Shown: positions 54,631 through 63,265 of the stretch, piece after piece
Numbering within the stretch: position 1 is the first letter of the stretch
Layout of the letters: each line of letters opens with the position of its first letter
NCBI GenBank assembly: GCA_019083985.1
Contig: JAHRCV010000004.1
Coordinates: 62,001 to 126,000 of the forward strand
Length of the DNA stretch: 64,000 nucleotides
Direction of reading: 5' to 3'
Source: Rhizobiales bacterium TNE-4
GTDB lineage: Bacteria; Pseudomonadota; Alphaproteobacteria; Rhizobiales; Beijerinckiaceae
The notes under the pieces: generated by a model
The model's database searches: none
What the model saw: only the letters and a program-made list of their open reading frames with translations
Told to the model about the DNA's origin: nothing
Translations under genes and position numbers: made by a program

Positions 54631-56571
54631 GTGTCCTTCGCTTCCGTCCATCCGGCGCTTGCCCGCGCGCTTTCTGAGCGCGGCTATCTCGAACCCACTC
54701 CCGTCCAGGCCGCTTGCACAGCGCCCGAATTGGCCAACCGCGATATTCTTGTCTCAGCGCAGACGGGCTCGGGAAAAACCGTTGCCTTCGGCTTAGCCAT
54801 GGCAGGAGACCTGCTCGGTGAAAACGAAAGGTTCGGCCGGGCCAGTGCGCCGCAAGCTCTCGTCATTGCTCCGACGCGCGAACTCGCCCTGCAGGTCGAA
54901 CGCGAACTCGCATGGCTTTATGAGCCAGCAGGTGCTCGCATCGCCACGTGCGTCGGCGGCATGGATGCGCGGCGCGAACGCCGCCGCCTTGAAGATGGTG
55001 TCCACATCGTTGTCGGCACACCGGGACGCTTGCGCGACCATTTGGAGCGGGGCGGGCTTGATCTGTCGGCGCTTGATGTCGTCGTGCTCGATGAGGCCGA
55101 CGAAATGCTCGATATGGGCTTTCGTGAAGATCTCGAATTCATTCTCGATGCGATGCCGAAATCGCGCCGCACGCTGATGTTCTCAGCCACATTGCCGAAG
55201 GGCATTGTTGGCCTTGCACAGAATTATCAAAACAATGCGCAGCGCATCGCTGTAAAGGGTGCGGCCGGCGGCCATGCGGATATCGAGCATCGCGCCTATC
55301 GCGCACGCGCCAACGAGATCGAATTCGCCGTTGTCAATCTGTTGCGCTATTTCGATGCGCGCACCGCCATCGTTTTCATGAACACACGTGAAGCGGCGCG
55401 TCACTGCCATGCGACGCTGACTGAACGCGGTTTTTCATCCGTACTTCTGTCCGGCGAACTCAGCCAGCACGAGCGTAACCAATCGATGCAAGCCTTGCGT
55501 GACGGACGTGCACGCGTCTGCGTCGCGACCGATGTCGCGGCCCGTGGCATCGATCTGCCCGATCTCGGTCTCGTGATCCATGCTGACCTGCCACATGATG
55601 CCGAAGCCTTCCAGCATCGCTCGGGCCGTACCGGTCGCGCGGGTCGTAAAGGCATTAGCGCCATCGTGTGCTCAACGTCGCGCCGCTATAAGGCCGAACG
55701 CTTGTTGCGTGACGCGAATATTTCACTGCAATGGCAAGCACCGCCGACCGCTGAAGATATTCGCGAACTCGACGAAGCGCGTCTCCTGAATGATCCGTTG
55801 ATCACCGAGCCGATGGCGGATGAAGACCGCGCCATGGCACGCACATTGATGAACGAGAAGACAGCTGAGGAATTGGCCGCAGCACTTGTGCGCGTCTATC
55901 GTGCGCGCCTGCCTGCGGTGGAAGATATCAGCGATCCGGGCGAAATCAATGAACGCCGCCGCCGCGACGATCCGCGCGATCGTGGCAATCCGCGTGACAA
56001 GAAGTCTCGCTCACGCGACGAGCGCCCGGAACGGAAGGATTTCAAAGAGCGTGGTCCACGCCGTGAATTTGATGAGCGTGAAGCGCCGCGTCCAAAGCGT
56101 CCGCGCATGGAAGGCGGTGTCTGGTTTAAGCTAGATCTCGGACGCACAAAGAATGCTGATCCGAAATGGCTTGTGCCGCTCATCTGCCGTCGCGGCGATA
56201 TCTCCAAAGCCGATCTCGGTTCGATCAAAATTTTCGACCGCGAAACCTTCTTTGAAGTGTCGGCCGATGCGGCCGAAAGCTTTGCCCTTGCCGCGAAGCG
56301 TCCTGATCCGGAAAATATCCGCATTGCGCCGTCCAGCGGCCCAAGTGAAGCCTCGTTTGAGCCACGCCGAAAAGACAATCGCGATGGCGAACGTAGTGAA
56401 GGCAAACGCCCGTTCAAGGAACGTGACGGCGCCAAGAAATTCAAGGGCGAAGGCTTCAAAGGCAAGAGCAAGGACTTCAAGGGCAAGGATTTTGCCGGCA
56501 AGCGCGATAAGAGCGAAGCACACCCCGCTGCGCGCCGGATCAAAAAGAACGAGAAAAAGCGCGATTCGTAA
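54631..56571 (+). CDS. DEAD-box RNA helicase with DbpA-type RNA-binding and basic tail
   Basis: The frame opens at a GTG at 54544, but the family N-terminus (Q motif, SFASVHPALARALSERGYLEPTPVQAA in pieces) begins at the GTG at 54631 with CAGG upstream; this gives about 646 residues. Motifs in order: AQTGSGKT, PTRELALQ, GTPGRL, VVLDEADEMLD, SATLP, VATDVAARGIDLP and HRSGRTGRAGRKG. After an Arg/Asp/Glu-rich linker comes a DbpA-like RNA-binding domain (GGVWFKLDLGRT, GDISKADLGSIKIFDRETFFEV) and a Lys/Gly-rich tail with repeats of FKGK. It probably remodels ribosomal or cold-stressed RNA. Confidence 0.93.
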   Translation: MSFASVHPALARALSERGYLEPTPVQAACTAPELANRDILVSAQTGSGKTVAFGLAMAGDLLGENERFGRASAPQALVIAPTRELALQVERELAWLYEPAGARIATCVGGMDARRERRRLEDGVHIVVGTPGRLRDHLERGGLDLSALDVVVLDEADEMLDMGFREDLEFILDAMPKSRRTLMFSATLPKGIVGLAQNYQNNAQRIAVKGAAGGHADIEHRAYRARANEIEFAVVNLLRYFDARTAIVFMNTREAARHCHATLTERGFSSVLLSGELSQHERNQSMQALRDGRARVCVATDVAARGIDLPDLGLVIHADLPHDAEAFQHRSGRTGRAGRKGISAIVCSTSRRYKAERLLRDANISLQWQAPPTAEDIRELDEARLLNDPLITEPMADEDRAMARTLMNEKTAEELAAALVRVYRARLPAVEDISDPGEINERRRRDDPRDRGNPRDKKSRSRDERPERKDFKERGPRREFDEREAPRPKRPRMEGGVWFKLDLGRTKNADPKWLVPLICRRGDISKADLGSIKIFDRETFFEVSADAAESFALAAKRPDPENIRIAPSSGPSEASFEPRRKDNRDGERSEGKRPFKERDGAKKFKGEGFKGKSKDFKGKDFAGKRDKSEAHPAARRIKKNEKKRDS

Positions 56572-57771
56572 TCAGCGCCCCTTGAGAAACGCGATAATGC
56601 CATCGGCGGCGAGCGCCGCCGTGGCAAAACAGCCTTGCAACAAATAACCACCGGTTGGCGCTTCCCAATCGAGCATTTCGCCCGCGACGAAAATGCCGGG
56701 TCGCGCCTTCACCATGAAATGCGCATCAATGGCATCAAGCGCAATGCCGCCCGCCGACGAAATCGCGCGTTCGAGACCAGCCATCCCGCACACACGAAGC
56801 TGCACAGTTTTGATCCGTGCCGCTAGCGCATCGGCCTCGGCCGGCAGAGGACCTGCCTCGCGCAAAACGGCCTGCATCGCAGGCGTCAATCCTGCCTGTG
56901 TCAGGCGCTTTGCAAGTGAGGCCCCTTTGCGTGCCGCGCTCATTTTTTTCACGAGTGCTGCACGATCAAGGTCAGGTCGCAGATCGAGCGTGAGCGTTCC
57001 TTCGCCACGCGCCAGCGCGGCGCGGACCAGCGCGCCCAGCGCATAAACAGGTCCACCTTCAAGCCCTGTTTCCGTTAGCATCGCATCGCCGCGGGCCGTT
57101 TCGCCGCCGAGCGAAAGCGCAACACGCTTGAGCGGCGTGCCCGCAAAACGACGGACATGGTCAGTCCAAGGCATAAGCCATCCCGCATTGGCGGGTTCGA
57201 ACGGCATGACGGTAATGCCTGCACGCTGCAGATTTGCGACCCAACCCCCATCGGCCCCCAGACGCGGCCAAGAGGCCCCGCCAAGTGCAAGCAAGACGGC
57301 ATCCGCATGCACATGGGTTTCGCCATCGGGTATCGCGAAAAGGAGCGCGCCATCGGCACCAAAGCCGCGCCATTCATGCCGGGTGAACAAGCGCACGCCC
57401 AAACGATCCAGCCGCCGCAGCCATGCGCGCAACAGAGGCGAGGCTTTGAAGCTTTTCGGAAAGACACGGCCACTGCTGCCCGTGAAGGTCTCCTCCCCAA
57501 GCCCATGGGCCCAGCGCCGCAGATCATCGGGCGAGAAGCGGGCCAAAGCGCGCGTCAGAAGTGGGCTTGCAGGGCCATAGCGCCCAATAAAAGCGTCGAG
57601 CGGTTCGGAATGGGTGAGATTGAGGCCGCCGCGCCCGGCCATCAGAAATTTGCGGGCGGGCGAGGGCATGCGGTCATAAACCGTCACCGAAAGGCCTTTT
57701 TCGGCAAGGCATTCCGCTGCAAAGAGCCCGGCAGGCCCTGCGCCCACAATGGCGACTGATGGTGGTTTCAA
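56572..57771 (-). CDS. HI0933-like FAD-dependent oxidoreductase
   Basis: The 399-residue protein has the FAD loop VAIVGAGPAGLFAAECLAEKG at the N-terminus followed by RKFLMAGRGGLNLTHSEP, the signature of the HI0933/YhiN flavoprotein family (the TIGR03862-type branch), and the C-terminal FAD contact GIFVAGEMLDWEAPTGGYLLQ. The biochemical role is unknown. It is convergent with the helicase gene, whose stop abuts its own. Confidence 0.88.
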   Translation of the reverse strand: MKPPSVAIVGAGPAGLFAAECLAEKGLSVTVYDRMPSPARKFLMAGRGGLNLTHSEPLDAFIGRYGPASPLLTRALARFSPDDLRRWAHGLGEETFTGSSGRVFPKSFKASPLLRAWLRRLDRLGVRLFTRHEWRGFGADGALLFAIPDGETHVHADAVLLALGGASWPRLGADGGWVANLQRAGITVMPFEPANAGWLMPWTDHVRRFAGTPLKRVALSLGGETARGDAMLTETGLEGGPVYALGALVRAALARGEGTLTLDLRPDLDRAALVKKMSAARKGASLAKRLTQAGLTPAMQAVLREAGPLPAEADALAARIKTVQLRVCGMAGLERAISSAGGIALDAIDAHFMVKARPGIFVAGEMLDWEAPTGGYLLQGCFATAALAADGIIAFLKGR

Positions 57772-57896
57772 AAGTTCCGGCCCCGCTTGGTAACCAAACC
57801 GTAAACGAGGGCGTGACCTCGTACGAAAAGGGTGACTATCATAGGTTAATGGATCAAGCGCCTCCGACGGCGCGACCAGTCAGACAGGGTGCTACC

Positions 57897-58289
57897 ATGA
57901 AGAAACTCGCCTCCGCCTTGGTTTTGGCCTCGGCTCTTGCGCTTGGCGCATGCCAGCAATCGATCACGGCCAAAGAAAACCTGCTCACGGCTGCCGGTTT
58001 CGTCATCAGCCCGGCCGATAGCCCGGCCAAGGTCGCGGCCATCAAGTCCCTGCCGCCGAACAAATTCGTGCAGCAGACCAAGGATGGCAACCCGATCTGG
58101 CTTTATGCCGATCCGATCGTCTGCAAATGCCTCTATGCCGGCAACCAGACGGCCTATCAGAACTATCGCCAGATGGTGTTCCAGCAGAACCTCGCCAACG
58201 AGCAGCAGGTGACGGCCATGATCAACCAGGAAGCCTCCTGGGATTGGGGCATGTGGGGCTGGGGCGGCCCGCAGCCTTGGATTTGGTGA
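57897..58289 (+). CDS. small lipoprotein with Trp-rich C-terminus
   Basis: The ATG at 57897 has AGGGTG upstream (the frame opens earlier at 57759, over the previous gene). The 130-residue protein has a lipoprotein signal peptide (KKLASALVLASALALGAC, Cys about 18) and a globular middle with YADPIVCKCLYAGN. The last 15 residues are unusual: SWDWGMWGWGGPQPW contains five Trp. It is probably attached to a membrane; no family is recognised. A strong terminator follows. Confidence 0.8.
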   Translation: MKKLASALVLASALALGACQQSITAKENLLTAAGFVISPADSPAKVAAIKSLPPNKFVQQTKDGNPIWLYADPIVCKCLYAGNQTAYQNYRQMVFQQNLANEQQVTAMINQEASWDWGMWGWGGPQPWIW

Positions 58290-58321
58290 TCGTTTAGACG
58301 TTTTCGGCTGACCTCCGGACC

Positions 58322-58353
58322 AAAACCCCGTTGCGGACCCGCAGCGGGGTTTT
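58322..58353 (+). terminator. intrinsic terminator after the lipoprotein gene
   Basis: AAAACCCCGTTGCGG pairs with CCGCAGCGGGGTTTT around a tiny loop, with one G-T pair, and ends in a T run. It also could stop transcripts from the right. Confidence 0.93.
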
Positions 58354-58420
58354 CGTCGTCCAGATGTGCTGAAACAACAGGCAGAATCGGTTAGGTCTCA
58401 GGCCACACAAGGAACCCTCC

Positions 58421-59029
58421 ATGCTGACCATTTACGGTATTCCACGTTCTCGTGCCTTCCGTCCGCTCTGGACCGCCCATGAACTGGGGATCCCCTACAC
58501 GCTCCACCCGGTCGATATGCGCGCTGGGCAGCAAAAAGAGCCCGCTTACCTCGCGATCAATCCGAATGGTCATGTACCGGCCATCAAGGATGGCGATCTC
58601 GTGATGTGGGAATCACTGGCGATCGATCTCTACCTCGCCAAAAAGCATGGCGGCCCGCTGGCACCGAAAACCGTCGAGGAAGACGGGCTGATGACCATGT
58701 GGAGTTTTTGGGCGGTAACCGAAGTGGAAAGCCACGCGCTGCAGATCCTCTACCATCGCGCGTTGAAGCCCGAAGCCGAGCGTGAGCCGCAAAAGGCAGA
58801 TGACGCTGTCGAAGTCCTGCGCAAGCCCACCGCCATTCTGGAAGGCGAACTCAAGAAGCGCGGCGGCTATCTCGTCGGCAACCGCTTCACCATTGCCGAT
58901 TTGAATGTCGCGTCGGTTTATTCCTACGCCAAACCCGCACCGGAACTCTTTACCGATGCGCCCACGGTTCTGGCGTGGCTTGATGCCGCGCTGGCCCGCC
59001 CGGCAGCTGTTGAGGCACGGAACGGCTAA
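58421..59029 (+). CDS. glutathione S-transferase family protein
   Basis: The 202-residue protein has the N-terminal thioredoxin-like domain with YGIPRSRAFRPLWTAHELGIPYTLHPVD (in pieces: SRAFRPLWTAHELGIPY) and the cis-Pro/glutathione region INPNGHVPAIKDGDLVMWESLAIDLYLAKK (in pieces: NPNGHVPAIKDGD, WESLAIDLYL), then an all-helical C domain with LVGNRFTIADLNVASV. It likely conjugates or reduces with glutathione; the substrate is unknown. Confidence 0.9.
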   Translation: MLTIYGIPRSRAFRPLWTAHELGIPYTLHPVDMRAGQQKEPAYLAINPNGHVPAIKDGDLVMWESLAIDLYLAKKHGGPLAPKTVEEDGLMTMWSFWAVTEVESHALQILYHRALKPEAEREPQKADDAVEVLRKPTAILEGELKKRGGYLVGNRFTIADLNVASVYSYAKPAPELFTDAPTVLAWLDAALARPAAVEARNG

Positions 59030-59040
59030 GCCTGCCCTTA

Positions 59041-59064
59041 TTCTGCCGCGTCCGCGCGGCAGAA
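59041..59064. other. perfect stem-loop between GST and UPF0104 genes
   Basis: TTCTGCCGCG-TCCG-CGCGGCAGAA is a perfect 10+10 hairpin with a UNCG-like loop, 12 bases after the GST stop. No T run follows; it may be an attenuator, stability element or partial terminator. Confidence 0.5.
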
Positions 59065-59090
59065 CTTGGGTACTGAGAAGTGGGAGTCGC

Positions 59091-60098
59091 ATGGACCAGT
59101 CGCATTCACCCCAGCCGCAGGATGAAGTCCGCAGCGCCGTGGTGCGTGCGCGTTTCCAGAAACTCGGCACAGTCGCAAGCGCGATTCTGTTTGTCGCGTC
59201 GTTGGTGGTGCTGTGGCATATCGTGTCGGATGTCGGCATTGAGGGCATCCGCAACGCACTCGCCAACGCGAACCGCGAGCAATTGCTGATCGCAGCGGGC
59301 TTCACCGCACTCAGCTATTTGTTTCTGACCTTCTACGATGTGCTGGCTCTGCGGCAATTGCAGATCACGATGCCATATCGCACCAAAGCGCTGGGCTCCT
59401 ATACGAGCTTTGCTATTTCGTTCACGCTGGGTTTTCCGCTGATTACGGCGGCGACGGTGCGATATTGGATTTATTCGCGCCATGGCGTTTCGGCTGCCAA
59501 AGTCGCTTCGGTTACCCTGATTGCCGGCGTGACCTTCTGGCTCGGCATGGCGCTGGTGATTGCATTCGGCCTGTTGGGCGAAACACGCGCAATTGGTGGC
59601 ATCAATCACCTGCCCTCGAAAATGAACCAGCTGATCGGTGTCGCCGTTCTGGCTGTGATTATCTTCTATCTGGTGTGGGTGGCCCAAAAGCGTCGCGCCG
59701 TGCGGGTCCAGAAATGGCTGATCGAATTACCCAATCTGAAAGTCACGCTCGCGCAATTGGCCCTTGGCGCGGCTGACGTGTGTGCGGCAGCGGCCGTGCT
59801 TTATGTGCTCTTGCCCCCGGGACACAATATCGATTTTTCCATGTTTGCTGCTGTATATGCGTTTGCCTGCATTCTCGGCATTGCGAGCCATGCGCCGGGC
59901 GGGCTCGGCGTATTCGAAGCGACCATGCTGCTGGCATTCTCATGGGTGCCGCAGAACGCGATGCTGGGCGCGCTCTTCCTGTTCCGCGTCATTTATTACA
60001 TCGCACCTTTCATGCTCGCACTCGCGCTTTTGGGCGCTTATGAAATTGCGCGGCATTTGAAAACCTATCGTGAGCGCGAAGCGCAGGAGCACGAATGA
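59091..60098 (+). CDS. UPF0104/lysylphosphatidylglycerol synthase-TM-like membrane protein
   Basis: The ATG at 59091 has GGGAG upstream (the frame opens at 58905 over the GST). The 335-residue protein has about eight to nine membrane segments and the family marks FYDVLALRQL, SFAISFTLGFPLITAATVRYWIYSRHGVS and ASHAPGGLGVFEATMLLAF. This is the membrane flippase-like half of MprF/UPF0104 proteins without the cytoplasmic synthase domain. The kinase gene overlaps its stop by four bases (ATGA). Confidence 0.86.
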   Translation: MDQSHSPQPQDEVRSAVVRARFQKLGTVASAILFVASLVVLWHIVSDVGIEGIRNALANANREQLLIAAGFTALSYLFLTFYDVLALRQLQITMPYRTKALGSYTSFAISFTLGFPLITAATVRYWIYSRHGVSAAKVASVTLIAGVTFWLGMALVIAFGLLGETRAIGGINHLPSKMNQLIGVAVLAVIIFYLVWVAQKRRAVRVQKWLIELPNLKVTLAQLALGAADVCAAAAVLYVLLPPGHNIDFSMFAAVYAFACILGIASHAPGGLGVFEATMLLAFSWVPQNAMLGALFLFRVIYYIAPFMLALALLGAYEIARHLKTYREREAQEHE

Positions 60099-61117
60099 TC
60101 GACGTCTCCGCCGCAGCGCTTTTGGAGGCGGCGCCCGATCCGCTGGTGATCGTTGATGGGCGCGGGCATGTGACGGAAGCCAATGGCGCGGCGCGGACAT
60201 TATTTCCGGGTTTGCAGAATGGGCGGCCCTTCGCCTTCGCCATTCGTAACCCTGCTGTGCTCGATGCATTGGCAGCCGTCCTTGCCGGCGAAACAATTCG
60301 CGAAACCGAATGGGAAGAGCGCCGCCCGATTGAGCGGGCCTATCATGTGCGTGTTGCCGCTTTAGGCGGACAAACCGCGCGCGCGTTGCTCGCGTTTCGT
60401 GATTTGTCTGAAGCACGGCGGATCGAGGCCATGCGCGTCGATTTCATCGCCAATGCCAGCCATGAATTGCGCACGCCACTCGCCTCCGTGCTCGGCTTTA
60501 TCGAGACCCTGCAAGGCCCCGCTAAAGACGATGCGCAAGCGCGCGTGCGTTTCCTCGGCATCATGCAGACGCAAGCGCAGCGCATGGCGCGGCTGATCGA
60601 CGATCTATTGTCGCTCTCGCGCGTCGAGATGCGCGAGCATCAAACGCCATCAGACCGGCTCGATTTGGCTGCACTTGCGCAGCAGATCGGTGATGGGCTG
60701 AAGCCGCTCGCCGCCGAACGGGGCGTCACACTCGTCCTTGACCATAGCGGGCCGGTGCTGGTGGCAGGCGACCGCGACGAACTGTTGCGGGCGATCGAAA
60801 ACCTCGTCGAAAACGGGATCAAATATGGGGCCAGCGGCGGCAAGGTCCGCATCAGCATCGAAACAATCCGCGGCGAGGCGATCCTCTCGGTGCAAGATTG
60901 GGGGCCGGGCATCGCGCCCGATCATTTGCCGCGGCTGACTGAACGCTTCTACCGCGTCGACATCGCTGAAAGCCGCGACAAGGGTGGCACAGGCCTAGGC
61001 CTTGCCCTCGTCAAGCACATCGCCTCCCATCATCGCGGCCGCTTACAGATCGACAGCCGGAAAGGCGAAGGCGCGACCTTCCGGCTGGTGCTGCCGCTTT
61101 ATCCACAGGACGGCTGA
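60095..61117 (+). CDS. phoR: phosphate-regulon sensor kinase PhoR-like
   Basis: The 340-residue kinase begins directly with a PAS-like domain (LEAAPDPLVIVDGRGHVTEANGAARTLF, split) and has HisKA with ANASHELRTPLASVLGF (His about 123), the N box ENLVENGIKYG, and DWGPGIA and GGTGLGLALVKH in the ATPase domain. I see no membrane segment, unlike Escherichia coli PhoR. The adjacent Pho box and pst genes identify it. phoB is not in the window and probably lies beyond pstB and phoU. Confidence 0.87.
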   Translation: MIDVSAAALLEAAPDPLVIVDGRGHVTEANGAARTLFPGLQNGRPFAFAIRNPAVLDALAAVLAGETIRETEWEERRPIERAYHVRVAALGGQTARALLAFRDLSEARRIEAMRVDFIANASHELRTPLASVLGFIETLQGPAKDDAQARVRFLGIMQTQAQRMARLIDDLLSLSRVEMREHQTPSDRLDLAALAQQIGDGLKPLAAERGVTLVLDHSGPVLVAGDRDELLRAIENLVENGIKYGASGGKVRISIETIRGEAILSVQDWGPGIAPDHLPRLTERFYRVDIAESRDKGGTGLGLALVKHIASHHRGRLQIDSRKGEGATFRLVLPLYPQDG

Positions 61118-61139
61118 GACACGCCTTGAAGGCCTGCCA

Positions 61140-61169
61140 GTGTCATGGAGGCGTCATAGAAGTTTCATA
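61140..61169 (+). promoter_or_regulatory. Pho box (three 11-base repeats) upstream of pstS
   Basis: TGTCAT (61141-61146), CGTCAT (61152-61157) and TTTCAT (61163-61168) recur at exact 11-base intervals. This matches the PhoB direct-repeat pattern, with one more repeat than the usual two. The region lies about 40 bases before the pstS start. Confidence 0.85.
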
Positions 61170-61206
61170 GGCGTTGCGTCGTGGAAAAGCACGACAGGAG
61201 ACACCC

Positions 61207-62232
61207 GTGAGCTTTCTATCCCGTATGTCCGGCATTGTGGCGACCGCCGCATTGGTGAGCCTCGCCCAACCCGCTGCCGCAGCAGACATTTCTGGCGCTG
61301 GCGCGACGTTTCCGTTCCCTATTTATGCGAAATGGGCTGACGCTTACAAAAAGGAGACCGGGATCGGTCTCAATTACCAGTCGATTGGTTCTGGCGCGGG
61401 GATCAAGCAGATTCTTGCGAAAACAGTGACCTTTGGCGCAACGGACGCGCCGATGGCTTTTAAGGACCTGCAAAAGAACGGCCTTGTGCAATTCCCCATG
61501 GTGATGGGCGGCATCGTACCGGTGATCAATGTCGAAGGCGTGAAGCCTGGCGAACTCGTGCTCGACGGCACGACTTTGGCGAACATCTTCCTCGGCAAAG
61601 TCACGAAGTGGGACGATGCGGCGATCAAGAAGCTGAACCCCAATGTGAACCTCCCATCAGCCGGGATCAACGTGATCCGTCGTTCGGATGGCTCGGGCAC
61701 CACCTTCAACTTCACGGACTACCTCTCAAAGGTCAGCCCCGAATGGCAGACCAAAGTCGGCGTGAACGCGGCCGTCGAATGGCCGGTTGGCGTAGGCGCC
61801 AAGGGTAATGATGGCGTGGCCGGCAATGTCGGCCAGACCAAGAATTCGATCGGCTATGTCGAGTATGCCTTCGCCAAGCAAAACAAGCTGACCCACACCG
61901 ACCTCATCAACAAGGATGGCAAGCGGGTTTCGCCGACGTTGAAGAGCTTCCAAGCCGCAGCTGCGAACGCCGATTGGGCGAATGCACCGGGCTTCGTGCA
62001 GATCCTGACGGATCAGAAGGGTGCCGAATCCTGGCCGATCACGGCCGCGACCTTCATCCTCGTCTATGGCAACCCAGCTGATAAAGCCGCCACTGGCGAC
62101 GCATTGAAGTTCTTCGCTTGGGCCTTCGAGAAGGGCGACGCCATGGCCGAGGAACTCGACTACATCCCGATGCCCAACAATGTCGTCCAACTCATCAAAG
62201 CGACCTGGGCAAAAGACGTGAAGACGAACTGA
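61207..62232 (+). CDS. pstS: phosphate ABC transporter periplasmic binding protein PstS
   Basis: PstS binds phosphate in the periplasm. The start is a GTG at 61207 with AGGAG six bases upstream (the frame opens at 61174). The 341-residue precursor has a signal peptide (ending AQPAAAA), then [40 protein letters not shown] (in pieces: [24 protein letters not shown]), and [19 protein letters not shown], the phosphate-binding family marks. It is the first gene of the pst operon, under the Pho box. Confidence 0.95.
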   Translation: MSFLSRMSGIVATAALVSLAQPAAAADISGAGATFPFPIYAKWADAYKKETGIGLNYQSIGSGAGIKQILAKTVTFGATDAPMAFKDLQKNGLVQFPMVMGGIVPVINVEGVKPGELVLDGTTLANIFLGKVTKWDDAAIKKLNPNVNLPSAGINVIRRSDGSGTTFNFTDYLSKVSPEWQTKVGVNAAVEWPVGVGAKGNDGVAGNVGQTKNSIGYVEYAFAKQNKLTHTDLINKDGKRVSPTLKSFQAAAANADWANAPGFVQILTDQKGAESWPITAATFILVYGNPADKAATGDALKFFAWAFEKGDAMAEELDYIPMPNNVVQLIKATWAKDVKTN

Positions 62233-62254
62233 CCTGTCTTGCGAGATGGGATAG

Positions 62255-62280
62255 AACGGGAGGGCTCGCCCCTCCCGTTT
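62255..62280 (+). terminator. intercistronic hairpin between pstS and pstC
   Basis: AACGGGAGGG pairs perfectly with CCCTCCCGTT around CTCGC, followed by T. It probably stops or shields part of the transcripts so that pstS is made in excess over pstC and pstA. Confidence 0.75.
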
Positions 62281-62322
62281 CAGCCCTGCCCTTCCGGCCG
62301 GGGCCGGGGCTTTAGGGGCTGA

Positions 62323-63264
62323 ATGATGACAGACATGGCGATGACATCCCACGCCGCATCCGCCGCGAGCGCTGAACGCGCCGCTGTTTTGCAGAAGCTG
62401 CGCGGCGGCGACACGGTTTTTTATTGGATGACGCGGATTGCCGCCGTCTCCGTACTCGGCCTTCTGGGCGCGATCATGATCTCGCTGATCATCGGCGCCT
62501 GGCCCGCTTTGACGGAATATGGCCTGCGGTTTTTGACGACAGCGCGCTGGGCTCCCAATGCGATGCCCGATCCTGTGCTGGGCGGCCTCTCGCCGCTGGT
62601 CGGGACGCTAATCACCTCATTCGTCGCGCTCCTCATTGCTGTGCCCGTAGGCCTTGGCATTGCAATCTTTCTGACCGAGTTGTGCCCGCCGCGGCTGATG
62701 CGCCCGATCTCGGTCGCGATCGAAATGCTCGCGGGCATTCCCTCGATCATTTATGGCATGTGGGGCTTCTTCGTGCTCGGTCCCTTCCTCGCGGATCGTG
62801 GATTGGGCGGCAATCTCAGCCTGTTCAATGCCTCGCTCATTCTTGCGATCATGGTGCTGCCCTTCATCACCGCGATTTCGCGTGACGTGTTTGCCACCGT
62901 GCCACCCGTGCTGAAGGAAGCCGCCTATGGCGTTGGCTGCACGACATGGGAAGTGGTGCGCAATGTGGTGCTGCCTTATACCCGCGTCGGCCTGATTGGC
63001 GGCGTGATGCTGGCGCTTGGCCGCGCACTCGGCGAGACGATGGCCGTGACGTTCGTCGTCGGCAATTCATTCCGCCTGCCGACCTCGCTGTTCTCACCTG
63101 GCACAACCATCTCAGCCGCGATTGCGAGTGAATTTGCCGAGAGCGCGGATTTGCACCAATCGGCATTGATCCTGCTCGGCCTCTTGTTGTTTGTGTTGAC
63201 CTTCTGCGTGCTCGCCGCCGCGCGGCTGATGCTGGCACGGCTCGCGAAGAAAGCGGGAGCCTGA
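62323..63264 (+). CDS. pstC: phosphate ABC transporter permease PstC
   Basis: The 313-residue permease has six membrane segments, with the first long one near residues 40-62. The ABC-permease EAA loop is visible as [22 protein letters not shown] (in pieces: [22 protein letters not shown]), and [16 protein letters not shown] matches PstC. pstA follows at once, its ATG one base after the stop. Confidence 0.94.
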   Translation: MMTDMAMTSHAASAASAERAAVLQKLRGGDTVFYWMTRIAAVSVLGLLGAIMISLIIGAWPALTEYGLRFLTTARWAPNAMPDPVLGGLSPLVGTLITSFVALLIAVPVGLGIAIFLTELCPPRLMRPISVAIEMLAGIPSIIYGMWGFFVLGPFLADRGLGGNLSLFNASLILAIMVLPFITAISRDVFATVPPVLKEAAYGVGCTTWEVVRNVVLPYTRVGLIGGVMLALGRALGETMAVTFVVGNSFRLPTSLFSPGTTISAAIASEFAESADLHQSALILLGLLLFVLTFCVLAAARLMLARLAKKAGA

Positions 63265-63265
63265 C

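Noticed and set aside
53800-54651. 283-codon minus-strand frame opposite pgi
   Set aside because: Antisense to pgi, whose sequence signatures are certain; the translation is Arg/Lys/Gly-rich without domain features.
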